A stretch of DNA of 49,886 nt from Chloroflexota bacterium (lineage in GTDB: Bacteria > Chloroflexota > Dormibacteria > Dormibacterales > Dormibacteraceae), in contig VBFO01000006.1 in NCBI GenBank assembly GCA_005881025.1, positions 1 through 49,886 of the forward strand, read 5' to 3'. A program made the translations under genes and the position numbers. Below are positions 48,345 to 49,886 of this stretch, in pieces; position 1 is the stretch's first letter, and each line of letters starts with the position of its first letter. The notes under the pieces were generated by a model. That model ran no database searches. It had not been told where the DNA came from and saw nothing but the letters and a program-made list of their open reading frames with translations.

Positions 48345-48712
48345 TGCCGCTCTTCCCCTAACTGGTCAAGCGCCGAGCGGATGGAAGTCCGGCGCCCAGG
48401 TGCGCCCGGCTGGCCGGGTTGCAGACCGGCCATCAGCTCTCGCAGCTGCCTCGATGCCTCTGCCAACGCCTCTTCCGCAGTCGACAGCAACTCTTCCACA
48501 CGGGTCGGGTCGTCCAGGTGTCTGCGCAGCTGGCCCAGGCGCAGGCTGGCCGCGGTCATGGCCTGGACCACGCCGTCATGGATCTCAGCCGCCAGGCGGC
48601 CGCGTTCGAGGTCGTGTGCAGCGATCACCTCGGCCAGCACTCGCTGCAGCTGGTGGGGATCGCGCAATCGATCTTTGAGGTCGTCAGAACTCAGGTCTGC
48701 GGACAGGCTCAT
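48341..48712 (-). CDS. Stand-alone HisKA_3 (DHp) protein without ATPase domain
   Basis: A 123-aa protein with a HisKA_3 dimerisation/phosphoacceptor helix pair: ERGRLAAEIHDGVVQAMTAA with His45 in the NarX/DegS-type motif, then a second helix ending LRELMAGLQPGQPG. After it comes only a short tail (RRTSIRSALDQLGEERQ), where normal kinases continue into the HATPase domain. The reading frame ends cleanly and overlaps the response-regulator start, with no remnant of an ATPase after it. It may be a phosphotransfer relay or an orphan partner. The protein is complete as encoded. Confidence 0.75.
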   Translation of the reverse strand: MSLSADLSSDDLKDRLRDPHQLQRVLAEVIAAHDLERGRLAAEIHDGVVQAMTAASLRLGQLRRHLDDPTRVEELLSTAEEALAEASRQLRELMAGLQPGQPGAPGRRTSIRSALDQLGEERQ

Positions 48713-48774
48713 TGGCTCCGGCAGGCTGTTAATTGTCGGCTAAAAGCCGCCTGGTTCCGGCTAGTTAAGTGACC

Positions 48775-49467
48775 TCAAAACGCCTCTCCGGCCAGCCGCT
48801 TCGGGTCGAGGATCGTGATCCTCGCCCGGCCCACCGAGATCAGCCCGTCCACCCTCAGCTCGCGGAGGGTCCGGGCAACTACTTCTCGCACCGAGCCGAC
48901 TGCGTCAGCCAGCTGCTGCTGGGTGATCGGGGCCACAGGTGTGTCTGGAGACTCGACATCGATGCTCGCCACGCCGATGAGGTGCGCGGCCACTCGTTGC
49001 CGAACGCTCATGAAGGCGAACCGGCCGGCCGCATCGGACAGAGCGCCGCCCCATTCGACCAGCCCTTTGACCAGGTGCATGCTGAACTCGCAGTACCGAT
49101 TGCCGAAGGCCCGGATCAAATCCGGTTCGAAAAAGACCAGGGTTGACCGCTCGACTGCGACCATGCTCCGCTCGGGAACTGGGTTGGTGTAGTCCGGCTG
49201 GAACAGGGAGACCAGGCCCACCATGACTCCGCGCCCGATCAAACGAAGCGTTGCCTCGCGGCCGTCATGCGAGCGGATGGTCAGTCGAACAGTACCGTCG
49301 GAGATCACCGCCGGAGTCCAGCCCTGCGCCCCGCCCATGATTGTCTCGCCGGCCCGATAGGTGACGGCATACGCAGCGTTCGCCGCCTCGACGATGGCCT
49401 CAGCCGGAATGCCGGGTAGTAGGCGTTGAACCTGTTTGTGATCCACGCCGGTAATTCGAAGTGGCAC
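48775..49467 (-). CDS. Crp/Fnr-family transcriptional regulator
   Basis: A 230-aa regulator. The cyclic-nucleotide-type beta-roll spans about residues 10-125 (YRAGETIMGGAQGWTPAVIS, then GVMVGLVSLFQ) and the dimer helix about 125-150. The winged HTH has ITQQQLADAVGSVREVVART, then LRELRVDGLISVGRARITIL. The SVREVVARTLREL recognition helix is the Crp class. The cNMP pocket lacks the full RxS phosphate cassette, so the effector is uncertain. No Cys cluster is present, so it is not an FNR-type Fe-S sensor. It is divergent from the MEDS gene at the right edge. Confidence 0.85.
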   Translation of the reverse strand: MPLRITGVDHKQVQRLLPGIPAEAIVEAANAAYAVTYRAGETIMGGAQGWTPAVISDGTVRLTIRSHDGREATLRLIGRGVMVGLVSLFQPDYTNPVPERSMVAVERSTLVFFEPDLIRAFGNRYCEFSMHLVKGLVEWGGALSDAAGRFAFMSVRQRVAAHLIGVASIDVESPDTPVAPITQQQLADAVGSVREVVARTLRELRVDGLISVGRARITILDPKRLAGEAF

Positions 49468-49537
49468 TTCACGCAGCCCTTTAGAGGTATGTGGACTTTT
49501 CGGTTACGATCATAGCACCCATGATAGGTAGGTAGAT

Positions 49538-49886
49538 ATGAGCGATACCCTCAACACCGAGGGCGCGGCGCGATTCCTGGGCGTGAGCGAGGCTTCAATA
49601 CGGCGCTGGAGCGACCTGGGGCTGCTGGCCGTAGAGCGAAGAGGACGCCGCGGGGTCCGGCGTTTCGCGCCCGAGGAGCTGGTCCGGTTCCGCACCCGCG
49701 AAGCGGCGCCGGCGCCGGCCCGTCATCGACAGGATTCAGTCGCGATCGGTGCCTTGCGGCTGCCCCTTCACAGCCACCTCGCGACGTTCTACGACTCCGA
49801 CGCCAGCCGCCTCCGCCTCACGGCCCCCTTCCTGCGCGATGGCCTCCTGGCAGGCGAGCCGTGCTTTCTGGTGGCGTCGGGGGAAA
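49538..49886 (+). CDS. MEDS-domain protein with N-terminal MerR-like HTH (partial, cut by window end)
   Basis: The ATG at 49538 follows TAGGTAGGTAG. The first ~55 residues form a MerR/excisionase-like HTH (NTEGAARFLGVSEASIRRWS, then RRFAPEELVRF). After a Pro/Ala linker comes HLATFYDSDASRLRLTAPFL and GLLAGEPCFLVAS, the start of a MEDS (DcmR sensory) domain. Such proteins are thought to sense small molecules and regulate transcription. The frame is open to the last base of the window. Confidence 0.75.
   Translation, partial: MSDTLNTEGAARFLGVSEASIRRWSDLGLLAVERRGRRGVRRFAPEELVRFRTREAAPAPARHRQDSVAIGALRLPLHSHLATFYDSDASRLRLTAPFLRDGLLAGEPCFLVASGE

Noticed and set aside
49509-49525. ATCAT/ATGAT inverted repeat upstream of the MEDS gene as a Crp/Fnr site
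   Set aside because: The arms do not match TGTGA-N6-TCACA or TTGAT-N4-ATCAA and the pairing is only 5 bp.
1-49886. tRNA, rRNA, transposase, integrase or prophage genes
   Set aside because: I found no cloverleaf-like sequence with a CCA end, no rRNA-like stretch, and no transposase or recombinase motif in any convincing frame.

Overview
The window is a high-GC bacterial chromosome segment with densely packed genes, short or overlapping junctions (often NTGA, where the stop of one gene overlaps an ATG/GTG/TTG start), many GTG/TTG starts and several promoters that sit almost on the start codon. There are no rRNA or tRNA genes, insertion sequences, phage genes or CRISPR arrays. The gene mix (binding-protein ABC sugar importers, a GH42 galactosidase, GntR/UTRA and DeoR regulators, a citramalate-synthase isoleucine route, a MEDS-domain sensor) suggests a free-living heterotroph from soil or a similar habitat. 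It looks like the Chloroflexota/Dormibacterota or actinobacterial sphere. That placement is inference; no marker gene in the window fixes it.

Layout. 1-5000: GH15 glucoamylase/trehalase, small membrane protein, short-chain dehydrogenase, membrane HD-GYP protein and a tiny secreted protein. 5050-14400: a nine-gene amino-sugar operon (GntR regulator, ABC binding protein, two permeases, NagZ, MurQ, NagA, SIS-type glucosamine-6-P deaminase, GlcNAc/MurNAc kinase), preceded by two dre-like operators. 14400-17530: APS reductase-like CysH, an SsuB/SsuC-like ABC pair without a binding protein, and a DHFR-like reductase. 17500-22150: TPR protein, D,D-carboxypeptidase, secreted glycosidase-like protein, DapA-family aldolase, FAH-family hydrolase. 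22150-30690: a divergent galactoside locus (MsmK-type ATPase, galT, a 52-codon ORF and deoR on the minus strand; binding protein, two permeases and GH42 beta-galactosidase on the plus strand). 30700-36480: 21-bp repeats, an HD-GYP protein, ppc and cimA (with a leader-peptide attenuator), and an ACT-domain protein. 36400-41720: two membrane proteins, one with a C-terminal DNA-binding domain and a fourfold repeat in front of it, then a coiled-coil membrane protein, HtrA-like protease and MFS transporter. 41760-45590: ECF sigma factor, zinc anti-sigma factor, secreted beta-propeller, then a molybdopterin oxidoreductase/flavin reductase/zinc-ribbon set. 45590-49886: histidine kinase, LuxR response regulator, a stand-alone DHp protein, a Crp/Fnr regulator and a truncated MEDS-domain gene.

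How the genes fit together. The amino-sugar operon encodes every step from import of a GlcNAc/MurNAc disaccharide to fructose-6-phosphate except the ABC ATPase. The MsmK-type ATPase at 22146-23231 could energise both this importer and the galactoside importer. The cimA-ppc pair lies behind a short leader ORF containing three isoleucine codons and mutually exclusive hairpins, which predicts isoleucine-dependent attenuation of an isoleucine pathway gene. No stretch above about 300 bases lacks a gene; the longest gap (4977-5183) holds the operators and promoter described below.
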